From: Paraperibacillus esterisolvens
Lineage (GTDB): Bacteria; Bacillota; Bacilli; Bacillales; DSM-1321
DNA: 64,000 nt
Direction: 5' to 3'
NCBI RefSeq assembly: GCF_046237625.1
Contig: NZ_CP143545.1
Span: 1,116,001 to 1,180,000 of the forward strand
Within the stretch, counting starts at the first letter, position 1; the number at the start of each line of letters is the position of its first letter. Below, piece after piece: positions 50,442 to 59,193 of this stretch. The translations under genes and the position numbers were made by a program. The notes under the pieces were generated by a model. It did not search any database. It saw only the letters and a program-made list of their open reading frames with translations, and was not told the DNA's origin.

Positions 50442-53003
50442 GTGAGAGTTGAGAGTAAAAAGGGAATTTCAAAATTTATAAAGATAGCTGCTGCAGTGCT
50501 GTTGATAGTTTCTTTGCTGCCTCTAAGTGTGGATATAAAAGTGAGGGCTGTGGACCTGAATGCATATTCTGCTGTGAAAAATGCCGGTTATGAAGCAGGC
50601 CCCGGAGTCATTCATTCTAGTTATACGCTGAAGGGGGAAAATCAAATAGAGGCTGTCAATACATTGGAAGTGGATCCTAAAAATCCATATATAAAGCTTC
50701 AGACCGTTTCAGGGAGGGACAGGGTTCTCGGACTGGATACAGTGAGGAGCCAGGCAAAGCAGATTGACCGCAGCGGGCACAGAGTGATTGCGGGGGTAAA
50801 CGGGGATTTTTATAAAACTGCAGCCCCTTATACAGGCCAGCCGATCGGGCTGCAGATTACGAATGGCGAAATCATTACATCTCCAGGGACATCTAAGAGT
50901 GTTCTTGGCATAACAACCGGCGGGGAGGCCTATATTGTACCGGGAGTGAAGATGACTGGCAAGGTCACGATCTCAGGTGTGTCAGGAAGTAAAATATTAA
51001 ATGGAATAAACAGAGGGAGAAACAAAGAAACCCAGAAAGACAGCATTATCCTATTCACGTCTAAATTCAGCTATTCGACTAAAACCTCCGGGGAAGAAAC
51101 AGAATTCATTATGAAGCCAAACAAGGATTTTCTTGCTCCCGGGCAAGGGCTGACAGCAGAAGTAGAGAGAGTTGCCCCAGGGGATGATACGGTCATACCC
51201 GAAGGGAAATGGGTGATGTCAGCAAGCGGGAAACAGGCAGACTGGCTGCTTGCAAACCTGGATGCGGGAAGCAAAGTGCAATTCCAAATTACATACAGCG
51301 GCGGTATGGACAAGGCGTTTCAGGCCATTTCCGGCGGGGATCTGATGATTCAGGATGGCAGGATTACTGAGGAGGCAAAGAAGGATGACGCCGAAAGGCA
51401 TCCCCGCACCTTCATTTCAGAGAAAGGCGGAAAGCTGTACATTACTTCCTTTGACGGCCGTCAGCCAGGGTACAGCAATGGAGTCACGATTGAAGAAGGT
51501 GCTTTGTATCTGGCCAAAAAGGGAATGAGGAATGCCATGAATATGGATGGCGGCGGTTCGACCACTTACACTCTCAGGGAGCCGGGGAATAACGGCCTGT
51601 CTCTTTTGAACAGGCCATCTGATGGATATGAACGGTCTGTATCCAATACCCTGATGGTCGTTTCAACCGCACCTCTTGCGCCTTTGGCAAGAATCATTCC
51701 TGTTAGGGGGGATTCTATCAAAATACTGGCCGGATCCAAGACTGTCATAGGGCTGAAGGGGCAGGACAAGTATTATAATGGAATAACCATCGATTCAAAA
51801 AAGGTCATCTGGTCCACTGCCAATGGATTGGGCAGGGTGGATGGAAGCGGTGCGTTTACTGCCGGCAGCCAGGCAGTGAAGGGAAAATTGACCGCACGCA
51901 GCGGCAGCATTTCTAAAGTTATAAACATTGAAGTGGTCAAGGAACTGGCTAGCCTCTCCATATCCCCGAAGGATGCTGTAATCAACCCTGGCAGCAGGCA
52001 GGCATTTACGGCAAGAGGCTATGATAAATCTGGGAGAGAAGTACTGCTGTCTCCAGAACTGTTAAAATGGGAGACCAAAGGGAATATCGGAAAAATAGAT
52101 TCAAAAGGCATTCTTTCTGCAGGCAGGACCGTGCAGTCCGGAAAAATCAGCGTATCATATGGAAAAATTAGATCAGAAGTTTCCTTAAATGTAGGCAAGG
52201 CCCCTGTTGTATTAAATGGATTTGAAAGCACCACGGGAATCTCGCATTCTGCCATAAAGGCAAAAAATTCAGGATTGGTACTGACTAGCAGGCCGAATCC
52301 GGTAAGGGAAGGAACACATGCAGTTTCGCTGGCTTATGATTTCACAGACCAGCCAGGATCTTCGGCTGTATATATAAACTTTAAAGGCAAAACCGGTGCA
52401 GGCCTTGAGATTCCAAGCAAACCGGCAAAGCTAGGATTATGGCTCTATGGAGATAAGGGGAATCACTGGCTAAGAGCTTCGCTCACCGACGGTAAAGGCA
52501 CCCCATTTACTGTGGATTTTACTGGCCAGGGAAAGCTGAACTGGGAAGGCTGGAAGCATGTGTATGCATCCATACCGGCTGGAGCAGCGATGCCGGTTAA
52601 AATCAAACAGATCTATATCGTCGAGACAAGCAGTGCGAATAAAAATAAAGGAGTTGTCTATTTTGACCAGCTGAGGGCCATCTATACAAGCTCTGCGGAG
52701 GATGTTACCGGGCCCTCTCCATCCCGGTTCACACCATCAAATGGAAGCAGTGTGAAAGCGGGCACCCCGGTTATTTCAGCGGTCATAAAAGACAGCGGGA
52801 CGGGAGTCGATGCCGGTTCCCTGATTCTTAAACTGGATGGAAAGTCACAGCCGTTTAAATATAATAGTAAAACAGGGGAGGTAATCTATAAGCCCGCAAA
52901 GTTATTCCCTGCAGGAAAACATACAGTGGAAATTGAAGCTGCTGATAAGGCGGGCAATCCTATACAGCCCCGCGCTGCATGGAGCTTTTCAGCAGTTCCT
53001 TAA
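50442..53003 (+). CDS. Large secreted protein with NAGPA (phosphodiester glycosidase) domain
   Basis: An 853-residue exported protein: signal or anchor segment 10-36; a NAGPA-type phosphodiester glycosidase domain (about 90-415) with GVNGDFY, RHPRTFIS and AMNMDGGGSTTY; two BIG2-like Ig domains (about 425-590); a jelly-roll-like carbohydrate-binding region (600-745); and a C-terminal Ig-like domain (755-853, GSSVKAGTPVISAVIKDSGTGVD). NAGPA proteins cleave sugar phosphodiesters, so wall teichoic acid or exopolysaccharide is the probable target. GTG start eight bases after GGAGG. Monocistronic. Confidence 0.82.
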   Translation: MRVESKKGISKFIKIAAAVLLIVSLLPLSVDIKVRAVDLNAYSAVKNAGYEAGPGVIHSSYTLKGENQIEAVNTLEVDPKNPYIKLQTVSGRDRVLGLDTVRSQAKQIDRSGHRVIAGVNGDFYKTAAPYTGQPIGLQITNGEIITSPGTSKSVLGITTGGEAYIVPGVKMTGKVTISGVSGSKILNGINRGRNKETQKDSIILFTSKFSYSTKTSGEETEFIMKPNKDFLAPGQGLTAEVERVAPGDDTVIPEGKWVMSASGKQADWLLANLDAGSKVQFQITYSGGMDKAFQAISGGDLMIQDGRITEEAKKDDAERHPRTFISEKGGKLYITSFDGRQPGYSNGVTIEEGALYLAKKGMRNAMNMDGGGSTTYTLREPGNNGLSLLNRPSDGYERSVSNTLMVVSTAPLAPLARIIPVRGDSIKILAGSKTVIGLKGQDKYYNGITIDSKKVIWSTANGLGRVDGSGAFTAGSQAVKGKLTARSGSISKVINIEVVKELASLSISPKDAVINPGSRQAFTARGYDKSGREVLLSPELLKWETKGNIGKIDSKGILSAGRTVQSGKISVSYGKIRSEVSLNVGKAPVVLNGFESTTGISHSAIKAKNSGLVLTSRPNPVREGTHAVSLAYDFTDQPGSSAVYINFKGKTGAGLEIPSKPAKLGLWLYGDKGNHWLRASLTDGKGTPFTVDFTGQGKLNWEGWKHVYASIPAGAAMPVKIKQIYIVETSSANKNKGVVYFDQLRAIYTSSAEDVTGPSPSRFTPSNGSSVKAGTPVISAVIKDSGTGVDAGSLILKLDGKSQPFKYNSKTGEVIYKPAKLFPAGKHTVEIEAADKAGNPIQPRAAWSFSAVP

Positions 53004-53049
53004 AGAACACGGGTTTATTGTTTTATAAGTTCGGTGAGGCAATTTCATG

Positions 53050-53128
53050 GCTAAATGAGGTTGATTACAGCGCAAGGTGCGAAACGCCCGTTTTCGCGGA
53101 AGCGCGCCATTTGATGTAATCAGCCTTC
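53050..53128. repeat. Extended imperfect hairpin element
   Basis: Outer arms AGGTTGATTACA / TGTAATCAGCCT and inner arms around GCGCAAGG...GCGCGCC enclose about 70 bp. The length and GC-rich core resemble a palindromic intergenic repeat; only this copy is seen here. Confidence 0.45.
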
Positions 53129-53172
53129 TTGTAATTTATGCGAAAAAACCTAGAAAAAAGGGGCGGTTTTGT

Positions 53173-54426
53173 ATGAAGGAATGGAGGACAAAGGAAGAAC
53201 TCGGCATCCTTTCCCTGAAGAAAAGGGCTGAATTTACCGATGGGCAGCTGATGGAAAGGCTTGATCATTTCTTGCCGGGCATTATGGAAAGGCATAAAGC
53301 GGATATGTGGATCATGGCCGCGAGGGAATATAATGAAGATCCTTTGTTCGAGACTTTTTTTCCCTCAGCGATAGACAGTTCAAGGCGGCTTACCATCCTC
53401 GTTTTTTCCAGGACTGATGACGGAAGGGTCGAGAGGCTGGCCCTCCATTCTGATCCGAAATGGGAGCCCTGCTATAAAAGAGATTGGCAGGTGTCCCGGG
53501 AAACCCAGTTTGAGGCGTTGAGCAGAATTGTAAAAGAACGTTCCCCCGGGCGCGCAGCCCTAAACTTTTCCAGTGTCCATGCCGTCTGTGACGGTGCCAC
53601 TCATTCTCTGTTCGAACAGATAAGGGAAGCCCTGAAAAGCCAGGCTGATACAGAAATCATGAGTTCTGAAGCAATGGCAGTGGAATGGCTGGAAACAAGG
53701 ACAAAAAGGGAGCTTGCGGTCTATAGGCAAATTGCCTGGCTTACAAGGGAAATTGCCGTTGAAGCTCTAACAGGAACCATTATACCTGGAAATACACATA
53801 CTCAGGATATGGTAGAGTGGATACGGCAAAGAGTTCATGATCTGGGCTTGAAAACTTCTTTCTGCCCGACAGTTGATGTCCAGAGGCAGGGGGAAGGGAA
53901 CACACGCATGGAAACAATCATCCTTCCAGGAGATATTGTTCATCTGGACTTTGGCCTTCATTACCTGGGCCTTGCCACAGATACACAATTGCTTGCATAT
54001 GTCCTGAAGCCTGGTGAAACCGAACCGCCGGAAGGGCTCAAGAAGGCCATTTCAATTGCAAACCGGCTAGAGGATATCATTTCAGCGAATTTTGCCGAGG
54101 GGAAAACAGGGAACAGAATTTTTCATGACAGCATGGCGGAAGCAGAGAGTGAGGGTATTAAAGCAATGATTTACTCTCATCCAATCGGGGTGCATTGCCA
54201 TGGTGCCGGTCCGATCCTTGGACTTTATGACCTCCAGGGAAATGTACCGGTTCGCGGAGAATACCCGGTCAGGGACCAAACATGCTATGCGATGGAATTC
54301 AACATAACCTGCTTTGTACAGGAATGGAATCAGGAAGTCACTTTATTCATGGAAGAGTCGACAGCGTTTGCTGCCGGCAGACTCGGCTTTTTAACATCCA
54401 GGCAGACGGAGTTTTTTAAGGCCTGA
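53173..54426 (+). CDS. M24 family metallopeptidase (Xaa-Pro peptidase-like)
   Basis: A 417-residue protein: N-terminal creatinase-type domain (1-185), then a pita-bread domain with metal ligands Asp in HLDFGL, Asp in LATDTQ, His in SHPIGVHCHGAGP, Glu in YAMEFNI and Glu in NQEVTLFMEES. It should act on X-Pro dipeptides or a creatine-like amide in the cytoplasm. ATG 53173 follows AAAGGGG; the frame from 53077 runs through the hairpin element and is not used. Confidence 0.85.
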   Translation: MKEWRTKEELGILSLKKRAEFTDGQLMERLDHFLPGIMERHKADMWIMAAREYNEDPLFETFFPSAIDSSRRLTILVFSRTDDGRVERLALHSDPKWEPCYKRDWQVSRETQFEALSRIVKERSPGRAALNFSSVHAVCDGATHSLFEQIREALKSQADTEIMSSEAMAVEWLETRTKRELAVYRQIAWLTREIAVEALTGTIIPGNTHTQDMVEWIRQRVHDLGLKTSFCPTVDVQRQGEGNTRMETIILPGDIVHLDFGLHYLGLATDTQLLAYVLKPGETEPPEGLKKAISIANRLEDIISANFAEGKTGNRIFHDSMAEAESEGIKAMIYSHPIGVHCHGAGPILGLYDLQGNVPVRGEYPVRDQTCYAMEFNITCFVQEWNQEVTLFMEESTAFAAGRLGFLTSRQTEFFKA

Positions 54427-54544
54427 CGGCAATGCATCCGCGCGCCCAGGGCCGAAAGATTTTTTCTGAGTTAGAAAGGCAGGCGAAGTGGGTAAATAGA
54501 AACTCTAACTGAATTTTATTTAATCCACATAGAGGGGAATCATC

Positions 54545-55258
54545 ATGAAGAAGTTCAATTGGATTTTTTTGCCTATGCTGCTGGCCATAGCATTGATTGG
54601 TGCTTATATTATGAACCAGCCAGACGAGGAAAAGGATGAAAAGGTAATCACAGCCCTTGGTGATTCACTGACATATGGCCTGGGTGATGCAAAGGGCAAT
54701 GGATATACGGATGCACTGGAGGAACAATTGAATAGGGATCATGCCGAGGCTGTGTATAGAACCAAAAGCTACGGCATTGTCGGTCTGGAATCGGGCGGAC
54801 TGATAAAAAGGCTGGCAGAACCGAAGCTGGCAAGGTCTGTGGCCCATTCTGATTACGTTATCATCTTTATCGGCACTAATGATCTTGTCAACAGCACCAA
54901 GGAGCACCATCTCATGCACCTTTCGCCTGACCGTGCAGGTGCTGCCAAAAAAGAGTATCTGGAAAACCTGGATCATATGATCGACGGAGTGAAGACACTG
55001 AATCAGGATGTTCCCATTATCCTTATCGGGTTATATAATCCATACCCGGAAAGCGGAAGGAAGATTGAACATTATATTGATGATTGGAACAAATCTGTAT
55101 ATTCACTGGCCAAACATAAGCGGAATGTTGCCTACATTCCGACAAACAATCTGTTCAAAGATAAAGAGAAGGACGAATACTTTTTTGATGAGCTGCATGT
55201 CAATGACAAAGGGTATGATTTGATAGCGGATCGAATTGCAAATAATTATCATTTCTAG
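54545..55258 (+). CDS. SGNH/GDSL hydrolase, membrane-anchored (YpmR-like)
   Basis: A 237-residue protein with an N-terminal TM or signal segment (5-24), then SGNH blocks: GDSLTYGLG (block I, Ser), GIVGLESGG (II), IFIGTNDL (III, Asn) and FDELHVNDKGY (V, Asp/His). It is a probable extracellular esterase or lipase acting on lipids or acylated wall polymers. AGAGGGG precedes the ATG. cwlK follows after its terminator. Confidence 0.88.
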   Translation: MKKFNWIFLPMLLAIALIGAYIMNQPDEEKDEKVITALGDSLTYGLGDAKGNGYTDALEEQLNRDHAEAVYRTKSYGIVGLESGGLIKRLAEPKLARSVAHSDYVIIFIGTNDLVNSTKEHHLMHLSPDRAGAAKKEYLENLDHMIDGVKTLNQDVPIILIGLYNPYPESGRKIEHYIDDWNKSVYSLAKHKRNVAYIPTNNLFKDKEKDEYFFDELHVNDKGYDLIADRIANNYHF

Positions 55259-55283
55259 GGCCCCTATGTGCGGGGCCCTTGTT
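55257..55283 (+). terminator. Terminator of the GDSL gene
   Basis: AGGGCCCC / GGGGCCCT stem with a 7-nt loop, overlapping the stop codon. Confidence 0.8.
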
Positions 55284-55349
55284 GTGTTCCGTGCATAGGT
55301 GATAAAATGGTAGATACATATTTTAACTGCATGAAAGGAATTAACCAAA

Positions 55350-55907
55350 GTGAAAGTCAAGAATACTCTGATCTGGCTGCTCCTGCTTATTGCCCTGGCC
55401 TTCTGGCTTGCATCATACCTCGGAATGGGAAGGCCTGAATTATCTAAGGCTCCTGCACTTGATGAATCAGACCTTCCAACTGAACTCCATCCGGCAGTAA
55501 AGGAAAAGAAGGATGAATTAATTGCTCTTGCAGCCGAAAGGGATATTGAAATGGTTATAACCGATGATTTTCGCAGTGTGGAGGAGCAGAATAAATTATA
55601 TGAAAAAGGGCGTGGTGCACCCGGGAATATAGTCACCCATGTTAAAGGAGGGGAATCCTTCCATAACTTTGGGCTGGCATTTGACTATGCTATAAGAAAC
55701 AAAGGCGGCGAGGTTATTTGGGATATAAATTATGATGGAAATGGAAATGATAAATCTGATTGGTTCGAAGTGGCTGCTATTGCCAAGGATATAGGCTTTG
55801 AATGGGGGGGAGACTGGGTGAGATTCAAGGATTATCCCCACCTTGAGATGACATTTGGACTGACGATCAATGATCTTCTTAGGGGTGAACGGCCAGAGGA
55901 AGCATAG
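55350..55907 (+). CDS. cwlK: L-Ala-D-Glu peptidase CwlK (M15 family)
   Basis: A 185-residue membrane-anchored peptidase. N-terminal TM (7-26); M15C domain with ELHPAVKEKKDEL, DDFRSVEEQNKLYEKGR, GNIVTHVKGGESFHNFGLAFDYA (zinc His/Asp) and WGGDWVRFKDYPHLEM (zinc His). It parallels B. subtilis CwlK throughout, which cuts L-Ala-D-Glu bonds of stem peptides. GTG start behind AAAGGA. Confidence 0.9.
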   Translation: MKVKNTLIWLLLLIALAFWLASYLGMGRPELSKAPALDESDLPTELHPAVKEKKDELIALAAERDIEMVITDDFRSVEEQNKLYEKGRGAPGNIVTHVKGGESFHNFGLAFDYAIRNKGGEVIWDINYDGNGNDKSDWFEVAAIAKDIGFEWGGDWVRFKDYPHLEMTFGLTINDLLRGERPEEA

Positions 55908-55910
55908 AAT

Positions 55911-55940
55911 AAGAAAAAGGGAGGGTATCCCTTTTTCTTT
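55911..55940. terminator. Bidirectional terminator between cwlK and ydaG
   Basis: AAGAAAAAGGGA / TCCCTTTTTCTT perfect 12-bp stem with a 5-nt loop. Confidence 0.85.
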
Positions 55941-55952
55941 GAAATACATTAA

Positions 55953-56384
55953 TTAAAGTTTCAGTGTCTGCGGATCCTTATCTTTGATATTCATAAGCCT
56001 TACCGACTCAGGCTTGATTTCAAGTACCACATAGTCGGGATCATCCTTGCCGTCAAACCAGTTTTCAAAATTCTCCTTCCATAATTCATCCTTCAGGCTT
56101 TCTTTAGAACTTACCGATGCTTTTCCTTCAATCTCCAGGTAGGCATCCCCGTAGCCTTCACCATTATAGCCAAGCAGGATATGCACATATGGATTGTTTT
56201 CAATTTCGTCCGTTTTAGAGGTTTCTTTGCTCGTTGGTGTGTAAAGCGTCAAATCTTCATTGAAAAAGGTCATGTATCTTGAATGGGGCCTGCCGTCCTG
56301 CACAGTAGCAAGCGTACCGATTTTATTATTTTCAAGCAGTTCCATAACCTTTGATTTTAGTTCTTCTTGATTCATTTTCTTCAT
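55953..56384 (-). CDS. ydaG: General stress protein 26-like flavin-binding protein (YdaG)
   Basis: A 143-residue protein of the pyridoxamine-phosphate-oxidase-like split-barrel fold. LLENNKIGTLATVQDGRPHSRYMTFFNEDLTLYTPTSKETSKTDEIENNPYVHILLGY is the GS26 pattern. Members bind FMN or F420-like cofactors; the reaction is unknown. B. subtilis YdaG is sigma-B controlled; here the upstream minus strand shows GTTTAC but only a poor -10. The GAGGAGATG site fits. Confidence 0.85.
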   Translation of the reverse strand: MKKMNQEELKSKVMELLENNKIGTLATVQDGRPHSRYMTFFNEDLTLYTPTSKETSKTDEIENNPYVHILLGYNGEGYGDAYLEIEGKASVSSKESLKDELWKENFENWFDGKDDPDYVVLEIKPESVRLMNIKDKDPQTLKL

Positions 56385-56468
56385 CTCCTCTTAGTTCAGT
56401 CTTTTTATATATTCCTTAAATAAGAAGAAAGTAAACGAGAAAAAAGAATAAGCACAGGGGGAAGTATC

Positions 56469-57221
56469 ATGAACACGAATAAGCCGATTATAGGGATTTC
56501 TGCCACTACGATGAACATATCCGGGTTTGACTCTATATATCTCCATTACAGCTATGCAGAATCCATCATGGCAGCAGGCGGGATACCGGTTGTACTTCCG
56601 TCTGGTCCAGCAGGGCTGACAGAAGGGATGGTAGAGCTCTGCGATGGTATTTGCTTAAGCGGCGGGGAGGATGTAGATCCTTATTATTTCGGAGCGGAGC
56701 CGCATCCGAAACTTGGAAAGGTTGTTCCGGACAGAGATGAAGCGGAGCTTGGCATGATTCGCCATGCGAGGCTGCGGGGGATTCCCATTTTTGGCATCTG
56801 CCGGGGAATCCAGGTGCTGAATATTGCATTGGGCGGGACAATCATCCAGGATATTGAGAGCGAGCGGCCCAAGTCAATCAAGCATACACAGCTGGCTCCC
56901 AGAGGAAGCGCAAGCCACAGCATCTCCATCGACCGGAATAGCCGTCTGTTTCGTGCCGCAGGAAGGGATGTTATCCGTGTGAACAGTTTTCATCACCAGG
57001 CGATAGAAAAAATTGCAGACGAACTTGTTGTTACTGCTTCCGCCACCGATGGAATCATTGAAGCCGTTGAATCCAGGGATTTCAGCAAGGGATGGATGTC
57101 GGCAGTTCAATGGCATCCTGAAGATATGGCTAAAACAGACGAAGTCATGAATGCCCTTTTTGCAGAATTTGTTTCGGAATGCATAAAGTGGCGGTCACTA
57201 TCAAAAGGAGAACCAGCCTAG
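56469..57221 (+). CDS. Gamma-glutamyl-gamma-aminobutyrate hydrolase-like class I GATase (C26)
   Basis: A 250-residue amidohydrolase. Nucleophile Cys in FGICRGIQVLNIALGGTIIQDI, with His and Glu in AVQWHPED. SGGEDVDPYYFGAEP is the PuuD/YvdE signature. It should split gamma-glutamyl amides in the cytoplasm. GGGGGAAG precedes the ATG; a terminator follows directly. Confidence 0.88.
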   Translation: MNTNKPIIGISATTMNISGFDSIYLHYSYAESIMAAGGIPVVLPSGPAGLTEGMVELCDGICLSGGEDVDPYYFGAEPHPKLGKVVPDRDEAELGMIRHARLRGIPIFGICRGIQVLNIALGGTIIQDIESERPKSIKHTQLAPRGSASHSISIDRNSRLFRAAGRDVIRVNSFHHQAIEKIADELVVTASATDGIIEAVESRDFSKGWMSAVQWHPEDMAKTDEVMNALFAEFVSECIKWRSLSKGEPA

Positions 57222-57240
57222 GCATGGGTTCTCTTTTTTT
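57208..57240 (+). terminator. Terminator of the C26 hydrolase gene
   Basis: GAGAACC / GGTTCTC with an inner GCCTAGGC palindrome, then seven T. It overlaps the end of the gene. Confidence 0.85.
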
Positions 57241-57272
57241 AGGTCTTTTGTATAGTTAATAGGGAAATTCAG

Positions 57273-57332
57273 GTTTATTTTGTAAGGATAAGGGGTAATC
57301 TGAGCCAGTTTTTCTGATCTTTAAACGGGTAT
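57273..57332 (+). promoter_or_regulatory. Two tandem sigma-B-like promoters
   Basis: GTTTAT-N14-GGGTAA (57273-57298) and GTTTTT-N13-GGGTAT (57308-57332). No coding sequence begins between them and the terminator at 57345. Confidence 0.5.
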
Positions 57333-57376
57333 AGTTTCATTGGATGTGCTTATCTTACAAATAAGCACATTTTTTT
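57300..57376 (+). ncRNA. Candidate short RNA ending in a strong terminator
   Basis: Transcription from the first sigma-B-like promoter would start near 57305 and end at the hairpin TGTGCTTAT-CTTACAA-ATAAGCACA plus seven T (57345-57376), giving about 70 nt. The terminator has no upstream gene of its own, since the C26 gene has one already. No RNA family recognised. Confidence 0.3.
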
Positions 57377-57435
57377 AGGCTTTTTTCTAAAAAATTGTTG
57401 TTATCTGTATGGAGATTAAATTGATAAGCAAAGTG

Positions 57436-57570
57436 GACCCGGCTTCAGGAGCGAGCTAGACTATGCGGAAGCAGCGTAAGGATGAGACCCCGCAGGTAGT
57501 AATGCCGGGGAGGCTCACCGTCCGCCCCTTGGGAAGCGTGTGCCTGCAGCGGAAATCAACTTTCTTGTCA
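57436..57570 (+). repeat. Dispersed intergenic repeat, family 1, full copy
   Basis: The fullest copy: GGCTTCAGGAGCGAGC..., GATGAGACCCCGCAGG, GAGGCTCACCGTCCGCCCC and terminal CCTGCAGCGGAAATCAAC (57543-57560). It can fold through GCGGAAGC / GCCTGCAGC-type pairings. The element is common in Bacillaceae intergenic DNA. Partial copies here: 5328 and 19937; cores near 44762 and 49880. Confidence 0.75.
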
Positions 57571-57630
57571 AAGAGCCGCAAAATATGTGAAAACAGCCTT
57601 TTTTTAAGTAATTTGTAAGGAGACAGGATA

Positions 57631-59091
57631 ATGAATATGACCGGGCTGAGAAATGCTCTTCAAGGATGCATATTGACTGATACAGAAGCAGACAGGCTGG
57701 ATATTACAGGACTGCAGATTGACTCTCGCCTGATCAAAGAGGGAGATGCTTTTGTGGCCATTTCAGGATACGTTGTGGATGGTCATGACTATATTGAAGA
57801 AGCTGTCTCACGTGGGGCGGGGATTGTGATAGGGGAAAAGCCTCTCTCCCTGCAAGTGCCATATATCCAGGTCGAGGATAGCCGCAATTCCCTGGCAAAA
57901 CTGGCCGCCGCTTTTTATAACTATCCATCCGAAAACCACAAAATCATTGGGATCACCGGCACGAACGGCAAAACCACCTGTTCTTATATGATCCGGCATA
58001 TATTGAAGACTGCATGTAAAACCTGTTCATTGATCGGGACGATTTCCTACATAATAAATGAGGTTGAACTTTCTCCTGAAAATACAACACCAAATTCGCT
58101 CAAGCTCCAGGAAATGCTTGCTGAAAGCAGAGATGAGTTTATAGTTATGGAAATTTCGTCACATGCATTGGATCAATCAAGGATCGAGGGACTTCAGCTC
58201 GATTTAGGGCTGTTCACCAATCTTTCACACGATCATCTCGATTATCATCATACCATGGAAGAATATTTCCAGGTTAAAAGTAAAATGTTCAGCTATTTAA
58301 AAGTAAGGGGCAGAGCTGTTATCAATACACTGGATCCGTATGGACAGAGACTCGCACTGCAGCTTGAAACAGGAGATGCAGCAGTAAAGATTCTGGGCAG
58401 GAGGGGTTCTGACTTATCTCTTGGGAGAATTGACGGACGCAGATTTACCTTTTTTATGGGCGGGGCAGAATATTCTGTCCATCTGAATATGCCCGGCATA
58501 CATAATGTGTATAACGCCGCCTTATCCATACTTGCTTGTGTTGAAGCCGGGATATCCGTTGATCTGGCCGTTTCTGCCATGGCATCATTCAGCGGTGTGC
58601 CGGGCCGCTTCGAGATTTTCAGGCAGCCGTCCGGCGGTATATTTGTTATTGATTATGCACATACTGAAGACGCAATCGAAGCCTGCCTTAAAACGATACA
58701 AGAAATGGGTGCAAAAAGGATCATTCATATCCTGGGCTTCCGCGGCGGAAGGGATATTTCAAAGCGGAAGAGAATGCTGGAGGCTTCAGCCGGATACAGC
58801 AGCAGGATTCTTCTGACTGGGGACGACCGGAATGGACTGTCAGCAGATCAGGAAATAGAGGGGCTGATAGAAGCGGCAGAATCAGCCGGCATCACAGCCG
58901 AAATTATCGCTGACCGGACACTGGCAATAGAAGAAGCCTGGGGACAAGTGGAGGAAGGGGATGTGGTACTTCTGTCGGGAAAAGGGCCGGAACGGTATAA
59001 GGAAAAATACTGGCTGCCTGCTGAGTCAGACCGAGGAGTCCTTGAGTACTTATTAACAGGCTGCCGGGCGGGCATTAAGGCTGAATCTTAG
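57631..59091 (+). CDS. MurE-like Mur ligase paralogue lacking the DNPR motif
   Basis: A 486-residue UDP-MurNAc-L-Ala-D-Glu ligase-type enzyme: Mur N domain (1-100), ATP loop GTNGKTT (110-116), then ENTTP, MEISSHAL, DHLDYHHT and the C-domain with GVPGRFE and YAHTEDAIE. Where mDAP-adding MurE has DNPR, this reads GDDRNG (397-402), so the third amino acid or the nucleotide substrate is probably different. There is no mra/mur cluster nearby, so it is an extra copy. GGAGACAGGATA precedes the ATG. Confidence 0.82.
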   Translation: MNMTGLRNALQGCILTDTEADRLDITGLQIDSRLIKEGDAFVAISGYVVDGHDYIEEAVSRGAGIVIGEKPLSLQVPYIQVEDSRNSLAKLAAAFYNYPSENHKIIGITGTNGKTTCSYMIRHILKTACKTCSLIGTISYIINEVELSPENTTPNSLKLQEMLAESRDEFIVMEISSHALDQSRIEGLQLDLGLFTNLSHDHLDYHHTMEEYFQVKSKMFSYLKVRGRAVINTLDPYGQRLALQLETGDAAVKILGRRGSDLSLGRIDGRRFTFFMGGAEYSVHLNMPGIHNVYNAALSILACVEAGISVDLAVSAMASFSGVPGRFEIFRQPSGGIFVIDYAHTEDAIEACLKTIQEMGAKRIIHILGFRGGRDISKRKRMLEASAGYSSRILLTGDDRNGLSADQEIEGLIEAAESAGITAEIIADRTLAIEEAWGQVEEGDVVLLSGKGPERYKEKYWLPAESDRGVLEYLLTGCRAGIKAES

Positions 59092-59101
59092 TTTCAAAAA
59101 G

Positions 59102-59158
59102 TTTGTACAATGTTAATTTAATATTTGTACAATGTTTGAGGCATTGAAAAATGGGATA
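59102..59158 (+). promoter_or_regulatory. Direct repeats and possible sigma-B promoter of the DUF3243 gene
   Basis: TTTGTACAATGTT occurs at 59102-59114 and again at 59124-59136, 22 bp apart, so on the same helix face. GTTTGA-N13-GGGATA (59134-59158) overlaps the second copy. Confidence 0.4.
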
Positions 59159-59193
59159 TTAAGTATATAACTTCAAAAAAGGAGATGTTAATA

